A stretch of DNA of 64,000 bases from Hydrogenophaga sp. (GTDB lineage Bacteria > Pseudomonadota > Gammaproteobacteria > Burkholderiales > Burkholderiaceae_C), in assembly GCF_011772445.1 (NCBI RefSeq), contig NZ_WVZN01000049.1, forward strand, positions 1-64,000, given 5' to 3'. The position numbers and the translations under genes are program-made. The notes under the pieces are model-generated. The model saw only the letters and a list, made by a program, of their open reading frames with translations, was not told the origin of the DNA and did not search any database. Positions 17,446-25,428 of the stretch are shown piece after piece (position 1 is the stretch's first letter; each line of letters opens with the position of its first letter).

Positions 17446-19331
17446 GCGTGTCTCCTCTGTTCGGTGGGTTGGGGAAGCAGGGTGTTCGGCGCCGTGCCCG
17501 CGTGCAGCGCGGCGACGAGTTCGGCGCGGTGCTTGAGCACGGCGCGCTGGTTGATGGAGCCCTTGTCGGTGACCTCGCCCTTGTCGATGCTGGGCGGATC
17601 GGCCAGCAGCAGCAGGCGCGCCACGCGGTTGGCGCTGCCCGTGGCCTGCGCGGCCAGGTCATCGAGCACCTGCTGGAAGTGCGCCAGAACCTTCGGGTGG
17701 GCCAGCACCTGCGCCAGCGGTGCGTCACTGCCCAGGCCGGCGAGGCCGCGCACCGCGCCGGTGGTGAACAGCATCGCGCCCACTTCTCTTTCGTTCAGGC
17801 CGGTGATGACGGCGTCCTGCACGAAGGGCGCGCCGGCCGCGATGATCCTGGCGCGCAGCGGGCCCACGCTCACGAAGGTGCCGGTGGCGAGCTTGAAGTC
17901 TTCGGCGATGCGGCCGTCGAAGCGCAGGCCCAGGTTCGGGTTCGCCGGATCGATCCAGGTGACCGCGTCACCGGTGCAGAAGAAGCCTTCCTCGTCGAAG
18001 GCCTCGGCTGTGGCCTCGGGGCTGCGCCAGTAGCCGGGCGTGATGTTGGGGCCGCGGTAGCGCACCTCGGTCTTGTCGCCGCTGGGCACGAGCTTGAGTT
18101 CCAGCCCGGCGGCGGGCAGGCCCAGGTCGCCGGACTTCACCTCGGGCCGGGTGATGTACAGGCCGAAGGGGCCGGATTCCGTCATGCCCAGGCCGGTGCC
18201 CATCACCACGCGCTCGCCGATCTCCTGTTCCTCCACCTCGTGCAGGGTGTCCCACACGGGCTGGGCCAGCGCGGCGCCGGCGTAGAAGAACATGCGCACG
18301 CGGCTCAGCAGGTTCTTGCGCAGCACGGCGTCGGTCTTCATCGCGTTGGCGATGGCCTCGAAACCGGTGGGCACGTTGAAGTACACGGTGGGCGCGATCT
18401 CGCGCAGGTTGCGCAGGGTCTCGCCGATGAGTGCCGGCGTGGGCTTGCCGTCGTCGATGTAGAGCGTGCCGCCGTGCATGAGCACCAGGTCGAAGTTGTG
18501 GTTGCCGCCGAAGGTGTGGTTCCAGGGCAGCCAGTCCACCAGCACGGGCGGCGTGTCGGGGTCGGCCAGCACCGGCATGCTCTGCGCCATCTGCCGCTGG
18601 TTGGCGCACCACATGCGCTGCGTGTTGATGACGGCCTTGGGCAGCTTGGTGGAGCCCGAGGTGAAGAGGAACTTGGTGATGGTGTCGGGGCCCGTGGCCT
18701 GCATCGCGGCGTCCACCGCCGGGGTGGGCGCGGTGGCGCGCAGCGCGGCGAAGCTGGTGGTGGCGCGGCCTGGCACGGTGCCGCTGCCGGTGACGATCTC
18801 CACGCCATCGCCGATGGTGGCGAGCAGGGCGCGCTCGTACCGCGGCGCGTCGGCGGCATAGACCAGACCGGGCGTGAGCGTGTTCACCAGATGGCGCAGC
18901 TTCTCGAAGTCCTGGCTCACCAGCGAGTAGGGCGGCGAGGCGGGCGACCAGGGGATGCCGGCGTACAGGCAGCCCAGCGCGATCTGCGCGTGCTCCAGGT
19001 CGTTCTCGCTGAGGATCAGCACCGGCCGCTCCGCGCTCAGGCCGCGGTCCAGCAGGGCCTGGCCGATCGAGCGCGCGGCGTCCAGCGCGTCGGCGTAGCT
19101 CAGGTGCACCCAGTCGCCGGTGCTGCCGTCGGCGTTCCTCGCACGGCGCGCCATGAAGCTGCGCTGGGGTGCCTTGTCGGCCCAGTGCACCAGGTAGTCG
19201 GTCATGCGCTGCGCGTAGGGCTGCAGCGGCAGGGCGGCGCTCAGGTAGGTGGTGCCGTCGGCGGTCTGGCGCACGCGGGCTTCGGTCACGCCGAAGTCGA
19301 GCGCGCGGTAGCGCGGGGCCACGGCACTCAT
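17442..19331 (-). CDS. Feruloyl/hydroxycinnamoyl-CoA synthetase
   Basis: A 629-residue ANL-superfamily ligase that activates an aromatic acid with ATP and CoA. The phosphate-binding loop FTSGSTKLPKAVINT (about 230), WLPWNHTFGGNHN, GTGLGMTESGP (A5) and TGDAVTW with GRIAEDFKLATG (hinge and core) are visible. The length above 600 residues and LPWNHTFGG motif match the feruloyl-CoA synthase group rather than ordinary fatty-acyl ligases. It overlaps both the upstream hydratase stop and the downstream SDR start by ATGA, so the three are coupled. It corresponds functionally to Fcs/CouL. The preferred substrate (ferulate, p-coumarate, caffeate) cannot be read from sequence. Confidence 0.85.
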   Translation of the reverse strand: MSAVAPRYRALDFGVTEARVRQTADGTTYLSAALPLQPYAQRMTDYLVHWADKAPQRSFMARRARNADGSTGDWVHLSYADALDAARSIGQALLDRGLSAERPVLILSENDLEHAQIALGCLYAGIPWSPASPPYSLVSQDFEKLRHLVNTLTPGLVYAADAPRYERALLATIGDGVEIVTGSGTVPGRATTSFAALRATAPTPAVDAAMQATGPDTITKFLFTSGSTKLPKAVINTQRMWCANQRQMAQSMPVLADPDTPPVLVDWLPWNHTFGGNHNFDLVLMHGGTLYIDDGKPTPALIGETLRNLREIAPTVYFNVPTGFEAIANAMKTDAVLRKNLLSRVRMFFYAGAALAQPVWDTLHEVEEQEIGERVVMGTGLGMTESGPFGLYITRPEVKSGDLGLPAAGLELKLVPSGDKTEVRYRGPNITPGYWRSPEATAEAFDEEGFFCTGDAVTWIDPANPNLGLRFDGRIAEDFKLATGTFVSVGPLRARIIAAGAPFVQDAVITGLNEREVGAMLFTTGAVRGLAGLGSDAPLAQVLAHPKVLAHFQQVLDDLAAQATGSANRVARLLLLADPPSIDKGEVTDKGSINQRAVLKHRAELVAALHAGTAPNTLLPQPTEQRRHA

Positions 19332-20116
19332 TGCTTCTTCACCTTGGGGCCGCGGCCTTCCAGGAACTCGCGCACGCGGGCCTTGGCCTCGGGCGCGTCC
19401 TGCACGATGGCCGAGATCAGTGCCTCGGTGAAGAAGCCGTGGTCGGCGGGCTGGTCGGCGATGCGCGGCAGCGCCTGCATCAGCGCGTAGTTGGTGAGCG
19501 GCGCATTGGCGGCGATGCGCGTGGCCAGCTCCAGCGCCTTGTCCAGCGCGGTGCCCTGCGGCACGAGGTACTGCGCCAGCCCGGCGCGTTCGCCTTCTTC
19601 GGCGCTGAGCACGCGGCCGGTGAACATCATGTCGGCCATGCGCGCGGTGCCGATCAGGCGCGGAATGCGCACCGAGCCGCCACCGCCGACGAAGATGCCG
19701 CGCGAGCCTTCGGGCAGCGCGAAGAAGCTGGACGCGTCGGCCACGCGGATGTGGCAGGCGCTGGCGAGCTCCAGGCCGCCGCCGACCACGGCGCCGTGCA
19801 GGGCCGCGACGACGGGCACGGGGCCGCGCTCCACCTGGTCGAGCGCGTGGTGCCACATGCGCGAATGGTGCAGGCCGGCGGCGGCGTTGCGTTCGCTCAG
19901 CTCGGACAGGTCCAGGCCGGCGCAGAAGTGGTCCCCGTTGCCATGGATGACGGCGGCGCGCACGCTGTGCGGCATGCCCTGGAAGACGTCGCGCAGGGCG
20001 AGCACCAGGCCGTCGTTGAGGGCGTTGCGCTTGCCCGGGCGGTTGAGGGTGATGAGGGCGATCTGCTGCTGGTCTCCGCGCAGCTCGATCGTCAGGTCGT
20101 TGGTCTGGATGGGCAT
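19328..20116 (-). CDS. Crotonase-family enoyl-CoA hydratase of hydroxycinnamate pathway
   Basis: A 262-residue crotonase. The oxyanion-hole segments are HFCAGLDLSEL (about residues 66-76) and ALHGAVVGGGLELASACHIRVAD (about 105-127), and PEGSRGIFVGGGGSVRIPRLIG completes the active site. It is the first gene of the minus-strand operon. It would hydrate feruloyl-CoA or coumaroyl-CoA; whether it also acts as a lyase giving vanillin (Ech type) or only hydrates (CouM type) is undecided. The SDR next door and the absence of a vanillin dehydrogenase in this window favour the hydratase-only route. Confidence 0.8.
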   Translation of the reverse strand: MPIQTNDLTIELRGDQQQIALITLNRPGKRNALNDGLVLALRDVFQGMPHSVRAAVIHGNGDHFCAGLDLSELSERNAAAGLHHSRMWHHALDQVERGPVPVVAALHGAVVGGGLELASACHIRVADASSFFALPEGSRGIFVGGGGSVRIPRLIGTARMADMMFTGRVLSAEEGERAGLAQYLVPQGTALDKALELATRIAANAPLTNYALMQALPRIADQPADHGFFTEALISAIVQDAPEAKARVREFLEGRGPKVKKQ

Positions 20117-20158
20117 GGAAATGAAGGCTTCGCGGCTTCTTGTGAGGGTGGGCGATTA

Positions 20159-20177
20159 TTGTTATAAACGATAACCA
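20159..20177. promoter_or_regulatory. Candidate MarR operator in the hydroxycinnamate promoter
   Basis: An A/T-rich inverted repeat, GTTAT (20161-20165), AAACG, ATAAC (20171-20175), extended imperfectly by TT and CAA flanks. It lies 45 bases upstream of the hydratase ATG in otherwise GC-rich DNA and is the natural promoter position. The size and A/T content suit MarR binding. Confidence 0.5.
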
Positions 20178-20281
20178 AATTCAACCGCTTCCCTCTGAAA
20201 TTGGGTGCGGGTTTACCCTGATTTTTGGGTGATGAGGAGACTGAATGGCGGTGTTCAATCGCAGGCCGTCGTGGCTGGCAG

Positions 20282-20520
20282 GCCAAGGGCTTGGGCCCTG
20301 CCTGTGGGGGCTTCACTGCGCCGCCCCTCGCTGCGCGAGGGGTCCACTGCGGTGCTCGGGTGGCCGGCCCGGCGGCATAACTCGCTGCGCGCGCTTTGCG
20401 CGCTCCGCTCAGACAGATGCCGCCAATCGGTTCACGAAGCGCGCTGCGCGCGCGGGCCGGCCACCCTGCGCTCCTCGTCGTCGCACAGGCGCCCCCACAG
20501 GCAGGGCCCAAGCCCTTGGC
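20282..20520. repeat. Long nested inverted repeat (MITE-like) in the 648-base intergenic region
   Basis: Perfect 30-bp arms at 20282-20311 and 20491-20520 enclose 179 bases. Inside, a second perfect 14-bp pair (GGGTGGCCGGCCCG at 20358-20371 and its complement at 20453-20466) and a GCGCGC-rich centre (CTGCGCGCGCTTTGCGCGC) continue the symmetry. No open frame looks like a gene. The structure could extrude as a cruciform and resembles non-autonomous palindromic elements of Burkholderiales. No target-site duplication was recognised. Confidence 0.8.
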
Positions 20521-20590
20521 TCGCGAGGTGCGGGCAGGCGGACGTTGCAACCTCGGGGTTTCGTTGATCGCCGGGATGTTGGTGCACTCA

Positions 20591-20708
20591 CGATGGCGTG
20601 CTCGGGTGCCCCGCGTCAGGGATGTGCCCCTGGCCTTGGCGGCGCCTATGCGGTGCCGAGGCCAGGGGCACAGCCCTGACATCGCAAGCCAAGGTGGAGC
20701 GCCATCGC
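20591..20708. repeat. Second intergenic palindromic element
   Basis: The core 20615-20680 is a near-perfect hairpin: GTCAGGG(A)TGTGCCCCTGGCC on one side and its complement ending CCCTGAC on the other, with two mismatches and a short loop around 20646-20651. An outer pair CGATGGCG (20591-20598) and CGCCATCG (20701-20708) brackets it. It lies between the long inverted repeat and the amidohydrolase promoter, with 56 bases left before the ATG at 20765. Confidence 0.7.
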
Positions 20709-20764
20709 CACACCGACCAACCCAGCATCCCAGCAACAAACCAGCAACGAGAAGAGAGCCCACC

Positions 20765-21628
20765 ATGGACCACCAGAACCTCATCGCCATCGACATCCAC
20801 ACCCACGCCGAGGTGAGCTGCTGGAACCCCTTCGACAACTACGGCGAGGAATACGACCGCGCGGCGGACAAGTACTTCGGCAGCAACCGCCGCCCCACCA
20901 TTGCCGAAACGATCGCCTACTACCGCGAACGCAAGATCGGCCTGGTGATGTTCACCGTGGACAGCGAATCGAAGCTGGGCCGTCGCCGCATCCCCAACGA
21001 GGAAATCGCCCAGGCCGCGCGTGAGAACAGCGACATGATGGTCGCCTTCGCCAGCATCGATCCGCACAAGGGCAAGATGGGTGCGCGCGAGGCCGAGCGT
21101 CTCATCAAGGAAGAAGGCGTCAAGGGATTCAAGTTCCACCCCACGGTGCAGGGCTACCATCCCTACGACAAGATGGCCTGGCCGATCTACGAGGTCATCA
21201 ACGCGCACAAGCTGCCTACCATCTTCCACACCGGCCACAGCGGCATCGGCAGTGGCATGCGCTGCGGCGGCGGCTTGCGGCTGGAGTACAGCAACCCCAT
21301 GCACCTCGACGACGTCGCCATCGACTTTCCCGACATGCAGATCGTGATGGCCCACCCCAGCTTCCCCTGGCAGGACGAAGCCCTCAGCGTGGCCACGCAC
21401 AAGCCCAACGTGTGGATCGACCTGAGCGGCTGGAGCCCGAAGTACTTTCCCAAGCAGCTCGTGCAGTACGCCAACACCCTGCTCAAGGACCGTGTCCTCT
21501 TCGGCAGCGACTACCCGCTCATCACGCCCGAGCGCTGGATGAAGGACTTCGAGGTCGCCGGCTTCAAGCCCGAGGTCATGCCCGGCATCCTCAAGGGCAA
21601 CGCCGTGCGCCTGCTCGGACTGGCATGA
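20765..21628 (+). CDS. Amidohydrolase_2-family protein, candidate beta-ketoacyl-CoA hydrolase (CouO-like)
   Basis: A 287-residue TIM-barrel amidohydrolase. Metal ligands are visible in IDIHTHAEV (HxH, residues 11-15), FKFHP, FHTGHSG, MAHPSFPW and the closing Asp in LFGSDYPLI. Members of this group include CouO, which splits 4-hydroxyphenyl-beta-ketoacyl-CoA to 4-hydroxybenzoate and acetyl-CoA in hydroxycinnamate catabolism. The neighbourhood (hydratase, CoA synthetase, SDR, MarR, thioesterase) supports that role and no thiolase is present, but decarboxylases and other hydrolases share the fold. A GAGAAGAGAG Shine-Dalgarno region precedes the ATG. The stop overlaps the ATG of the next gene (ATGA). 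Confidence 0.8.
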   Translation: MDHQNLIAIDIHTHAEVSCWNPFDNYGEEYDRAADKYFGSNRRPTIAETIAYYRERKIGLVMFTVDSESKLGRRRIPNEEIAQAARENSDMMVAFASIDPHKGKMGAREAERLIKEEGVKGFKFHPTVQGYHPYDKMAWPIYEVINAHKLPTIFHTGHSGIGSGMRCGGGLRLEYSNPMHLDDVAIDFPDMQIVMAHPSFPWQDEALSVATHKPNVWIDLSGWSPKYFPKQLVQYANTLLKDRVLFGSDYPLITPERWMKDFEVAGFKPEVMPGILKGNAVRLLGLA

Positions 21629-23472
21629 AGGCCTTTACCTCCCTCGCCGACATCGAGGCGCTGGAGCGCCGCCCGCTGGCCGAGGTGGCGCCGCAGCGCA
21701 CACCGTACGGGCTGATCCGCGCCGCCGCCGAGCGCTTCGCCGAGCGCGAGGCCTTCACCTTCCTGCCCGACGCCGACCTGGCGAGCGAGCCGCGCCGCGT
21801 GAGCTACCGCGAACTGCTGGCGATGGTGCACCGCGCCGCCAACGCCTTTCGCGCGCTGGGCATCGGGCCCGGGGACAGCGTGGCCCTGCTCGCGCCCAAC
21901 ACGCCCGAGGCGCACGCCGTGCTGTGGGGCGCGCAGCTTGCGGGCCGCGTCTGTCCCATCAACACCCTGCTGCAGCCGGACCACATCGCCGCGCTCATGC
22001 AGGCCGCGAACGCCAAGGTGCTGGTGGCGCTGGGGCCGAACGCGGAGTTTCCGGTGATCTGGGCGTCGGCGCTGAAGGTGCAGGCGCTGTACCCGTGCGC
22101 CTTGGTGCCCATGGAGGTGAGCGAGGGCGTGCCCGGCCTGGTCTCGTTGCAGGCACTGATGGCCGCGCAGCCCGAGACCTTGTCGTTCGAGCCCGACCTG
22201 GACCCCGATCGCGTGGTCGCGCTGTTCCACACCGGCGGCACCACGGGCGCGCCCAAGCTGGCGCAGCACACCGCCGGCAACGAGGCGCACACCGCCTCGT
22301 TCGCGCACGCCTACTACGACTGCGACGAGCGCAGCGTCGAGGTGAACGGCTTCCCGCTGTTCCACGTGGCCGGGGCCTTCGTCTATGGCCTCGCGCTGCT
22401 GGCCACCGGCGCGCGCCAGGTGCTGCCCACGCTCACGGGCATGCGCAACACCGGTTTCGTGCAGAACTACTGGCGCTTCTGCGAACGCGAGGGCGTGACG
22501 CACCTGGCCTGCGTGCCCACGGTGCTGGCCAGCTTGCTCGGTGTGCCCATCGACGCCGACACCTCGCGCATCCGCGCGGCTTACACCGGCGGCTCGCCGC
22601 TGCCCACCGAACTCGCGCAGCGCTTCGAGGCCGGCACCGGCATTCCCGTGCGCAACATCCTGGGCATGACGGAGTGCGCCGGGCTGGTCAGCATCGAGCC
22701 GCTGCTGGCACCGCGCGAGCCGGGCTCGGCGGGCTGGCGCCTGCCCTACACGGACGTGTTCGTCGTGCCGTGGCGGGACGGCGAAGCGAAGCTCGACGAA
22801 CGCTGCGCGGCCGAGGAGACCGGCGTGGTGGTGCTGCGCGGACCGCACATGAGCCCGGGCTACCTCGACGCCACGCGCAACGTCGGCATGTTCGAGCAAG
22901 GCTGGATCGTCTCGGGCGACCTCGGCCACCTCGACGCCACAGGCCGCGTGCACATCACCGGCCGCGCCAAGGACCTGATCATCCGCGGCTCGCACAACAT
23001 CGACCCTGGCCTGGTGGAGGACGCCTTCCTGGCGCACCCCGCCGTGGCCCAGTGCTCGGTGGTGGCCGAGCCGGACGCGCACTCGGGCGAGGTGCCCGTG
23101 GCCTTCGTGGTGCTGCGCCCGGGCATGTCCATCGCGTCGGACGCGCTGCTGCGCGAGGTCGCGCCCCGGGTGTATGAGCGGCCCGCCGTGCCCAAGCGGG
23201 TCGTGGTCATCTCGGCGCTGCCGCTCACCGCCATCGGCAAGGTGTTCAAGCCCGCGCTGCGGCTGCACGCCATCGAACTCAAGCTGGCCGACCTGGCGCG
23301 CGAGCTGGCGCCGCGGCGCGAGGTGCAGGTGGACGTGGTGGAGGAGGGCGGGCGCCAGCGCGCCACGGTGCGCTTCTCGGGCCCGGCCGATGCGGGGTTG
23401 GCCGAGGCGCTGAAGGCCGCGCTGGCGGCCATTGCCGTGCCGACCGAGGTGGTGTTCGACGCCGGCGGCTGA
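21625..23472 (+). CDS. Acyl-CoA synthetase (ANL family), second ligase of the aromatic locus
   Basis: A 615-residue AMP-forming ligase coupled by ATGA overlap to the amidohydrolase. Motifs: P-loop FHTGGTTGAPKLAQHT (about 210-225), FPLFHVAGAF, NILGMTECAGL (A5), VSGDLGHLDATGRVHITGRAKDLIIRG (A7-A8) and the C-terminal catalytic Lys in PLTAIGKVFKPAL. The final 60 residues are an unusual extension after the A10 Lys. It differs clearly from the ligase at 17442-19331, so the locus has two ligases, perhaps for different aromatic acids. The substrate is unknown. Confidence 0.85.
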   Translation: MKAFTSLADIEALERRPLAEVAPQRTPYGLIRAAAERFAEREAFTFLPDADLASEPRRVSYRELLAMVHRAANAFRALGIGPGDSVALLAPNTPEAHAVLWGAQLAGRVCPINTLLQPDHIAALMQAANAKVLVALGPNAEFPVIWASALKVQALYPCALVPMEVSEGVPGLVSLQALMAAQPETLSFEPDLDPDRVVALFHTGGTTGAPKLAQHTAGNEAHTASFAHAYYDCDERSVEVNGFPLFHVAGAFVYGLALLATGARQVLPTLTGMRNTGFVQNYWRFCEREGVTHLACVPTVLASLLGVPIDADTSRIRAAYTGGSPLPTELAQRFEAGTGIPVRNILGMTECAGLVSIEPLLAPREPGSAGWRLPYTDVFVVPWRDGEAKLDERCAAEETGVVVLRGPHMSPGYLDATRNVGMFEQGWIVSGDLGHLDATGRVHITGRAKDLIIRGSHNIDPGLVEDAFLAHPAVAQCSVVAEPDAHSGEVPVAFVVLRPGMSIASDALLREVAPRVYERPAVPKRVVVISALPLTAIGKVFKPALRLHAIELKLADLARELAPRREVQVDVVEEGGRQRATVRFSGPADAGLAEALKAALAAIAVPTEVVFDAGG

Positions 23473-23487
23473 GGTGACGGGCCGGCC

Positions 23488-24078
23488 TCACCAGCCGCCG
23501 CGTTGCAGCCAGCGTTCCACCTGCTCCAGCTTGTCCACGCCCCAGAAGGGTTCGCCATCGACGATGAGCGTGGGCGAGCCGAACACGCCCTGCGCCAGCG
23601 AGGCGTCGACCTCGGCGCGCAGCAGTGCCGCCGCTTCCTCACCACCGGCCGCGCGGGCGATCGTTTCGCCCACCACAGGCACCAGCGCGTCCGGCGTGGA
23701 CAGGTCCAGCCCTTCACCCCAGTACGCGCCATAGATCGCGTGCACCACCTCGCCCGCGCGTTCGGGCGCGTGGCGGTTCGCCCAGGCCAGCGCCCGCCCG
23801 CAGGCCAGCGGGTTCATCACCGCGTCGCGCGGCTGGCGCTTCATGGCCACGCCATGCTCGCGCGCGTAGCGGCGCACGTCGCGCTCCACGTAGTCGCCCT
23901 TGAGCGGCGTGTCCATCAGGGGCTTCAGGCCCATCACCTTCATCACCGCCACGCCCAGCAGCATGGGGTGCCAGGCCACACCGCGGCCGTGGCGCGCGGC
24001 GATGGCCTCGATGCGCAGCGAGGCGAAGTAGCCGTAGGGCGAGATGAAGTCGAGGTGGCAGTGCAGCGGGGCGGACAT
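23488..24078 (-). CDS. 2-hydroxychromene-2-carboxylate isomerase-like DsbA-fold protein
   Basis: A 196-residue thioredoxin-superfamily protein of the DsbA/GST-kappa group. HLDFISPYGYFASLR places a Ser (about residue 13) where DsbA has its Cys pair, as in HCCA isomerase, which uses glutathione in naphthalene and PAH degradation. The C-terminal GVFGSPTLIVDGEPFWGVDKLEQVERWL contains the cis-proline and the typical family end. It is convergent with the CoA ligase and divergent from the TRAP binding protein at 24271. Its presence suits an aromatic locus, but the true substrate is unknown. Confidence 0.85.
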   Translation of the reverse strand: MSAPLHCHLDFISPYGYFASLRIEAIAARHGRGVAWHPMLLGVAVMKVMGLKPLMDTPLKGDYVERDVRRYAREHGVAMKRQPRDAVMNPLACGRALAWANRHAPERAGEVVHAIYGAYWGEGLDLSTPDALVPVVGETIARAAGGEEAAALLRAEVDASLAQGVFGSPTLIVDGEPFWGVDKLEQVERWLQRGGW

Positions 24079-24270
24079 GGCCGGCGATGATGCCGCATCG
24101 ACCCGAAGGTTTCATGCCGGAATGCGATAGCAGGAAGTCGGATCCGGGGCTGGCGCAGGGCGTGCGCCTGCGGCACAGTACCGGCGCTTGTGTCTGACGT
24201 GGCACATGTCCCTGGCGCGCCCGCCTCGGCGGGCGCCGCCCCTGACCCCTTTCTCGACAGGATCCTCTCC

Positions 24271-25311
24271 ATGACCCTCATCCGTCGCCGCAGCGCGATC
24301 GTGGCCGCCGCTGCATTGGGCGCCAGCACGCTGGCCGGCAAGGCCCTGGCCCAGCCCACCGTCACCCTGCGCCTGCACCAGTTCCTGCCGCCGCAGGCCA
24401 CCATCCCGGCGCGCGCCATCGCGCCCTGGGCGCAGAAGATCGAGAGCGAGTCGGGCGGCCGCATCAAGGTGCAGCAGTTCCACTCCATGTCCATGGGCGG
24501 CTCGCCGCCGCAGCTGTTCGACCAGGCGCGCGACGGCGTGGCCGACATCGTGTGGACGGTGCTGGGCTACACCCCGGGCCGCTTCAACAAGTCCGAGGTG
24601 TTCGAGCTGCCCTTCATGAGTGGCAAGGCCGAGCCGGCCTCGCGCGCCTTTCACGAGTACGTGGCGAAGCACGCCGCCGACGAATTCCGCCAGGTGCACC
24701 TGCTGGCCGCGCACACGCACGGCCCGGGCCTGTTCCACAGCAAGTCGGCCATCACCGGCCTGGACAGCCTGCGCGGCCTGAAGGTGCGCGGCGGCTCGCG
24801 CATCATCAACAACCTGCTGGCCAAGCTGGGCGCCGCGCCCGTGGGCATGCCGGTGCCGGCGGTGACGGAGGCGCTGTCCAAGGGCGTGATCGACGCCACC
24901 ACCATTCCCTGGGAGGTGACGCCCTCGCTCAAGATCGCCGAGCTGGTGAAGCACCACACCACGTTCTCCGGCCCCACGGGCCTGTTCACCCAGACCTTCG
25001 CGCTGGTGATGAACCGCGGCAGCTACAACAAGCTGCCGGCCGACCTGAAAGCGATCATCGACAGGAACTCGGGCGTGGAAACCGCGGCCCTGTTCGGCCG
25101 CGCGATGGACGAGGGCGACAAGGACGGCCTGGCCGTGGCGCAGAAGTCGGGCAACAGCATCGTCACGCTGGACGCCGCCGAAACCCAGCGCTGGAAGACC
25201 ACCGCCGCCGCGGTGGAGGCGGACTGGGTGAAGGAAGTGCAGGGCAAGAGGATCGACGGTGCGAAGCTGGTCGCCGAGGCCCGCGCCCTCATCTCGAAAC
25301 ACGCCAAGTGA
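24271..25311 (+). CDS. TRAP transporter substrate-binding protein (DctP family), orphan paralogue
   Basis: A 346-residue periplasmic binding protein. A signal peptide with RRR (about 1-28, ending GKALA-Q) could be Sec or Tat. The mature chain begins PTVTLRLHQFLPPQATIPA and includes TVLGYTPGRFNKSEVFELPFMSG, GLKVRGGSRIINNLL with the conserved ligand-carboxylate Arg, and GVIDATTIPWEV. It is closely similar throughout to the DctP at 29876-30913, yet no DctQM follows, so it probably uses the membrane subunits at 31.0-32.9 kb. ATG 24271 gives a proper signal; the ATG at 24190 would add 27 non-family residues. The ligand is probably an aromatic acid by context. Confidence 0.88.
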   Translation: MTLIRRRSAIVAAAALGASTLAGKALAQPTVTLRLHQFLPPQATIPARAIAPWAQKIESESGGRIKVQQFHSMSMGGSPPQLFDQARDGVADIVWTVLGYTPGRFNKSEVFELPFMSGKAEPASRAFHEYVAKHAADEFRQVHLLAAHTHGPGLFHSKSAITGLDSLRGLKVRGGSRIINNLLAKLGAAPVGMPVPAVTEALSKGVIDATTIPWEVTPSLKIAELVKHHTTFSGPTGLFTQTFALVMNRGSYNKLPADLKAIIDRNSGVETAALFGRAMDEGDKDGLAVAQKSGNSIVTLDAAETQRWKTTAAAVEADWVKEVQGKRIDGAKLVAEARALISKHAK

Positions 25312-25316
25312 ACCGA

Positions 25317-25342
25317 GGGGCTCCGGCACGCGCCGGAGCCCC
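25317..25342. terminator. Strong hairpin after the orphan dctP
   Basis: GGGGCTCCGGC (25317-25327), loop ACGC, GCCGGAGCCCC (25332-25342): a perfect 11-bp GC-rich stem starting 5 bases after the stop codon. There is no T-run, so it may be a terminator for both convergent genes or an mRNA-stabilising hairpin. Confidence 0.65.
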
Positions 25343-25350
25343 ATCCAGAA

Positions 25351-25420
25351 GTGCCGCGGAACCGGCTTCGCCGGGCCGCAGGCACTGCCCCCTTGAGGGG
25401 GTTGCGCGAAGCGCGGCGGG
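25351..25420 (-). repeat. REP-like 70-bp repeat, copy A
   Basis: In minus orientation it reads CGCCGCGCTTCGCGC, then ACCCCCTCAAGGGGG, GTGCCTGCGGCCCGGC, GAAGCCGGTTCCGCGGCAC. It aligns over its whole length with copies B (28579-28650) and C (32876-32945). It sits between the convergent dctP and MetE-like genes, 8 bases from the latter's stop. Confidence 0.85.
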
Positions 25421-25428
25421 GGTGTTTC

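Noticed and set aside
20205..20679. Plus-strand open frames within the long inverted repeats
   Set aside because: They coincide with palindromic repeat DNA and have repetitive Arg/Pro/Gly composition, so they are not credible genes.
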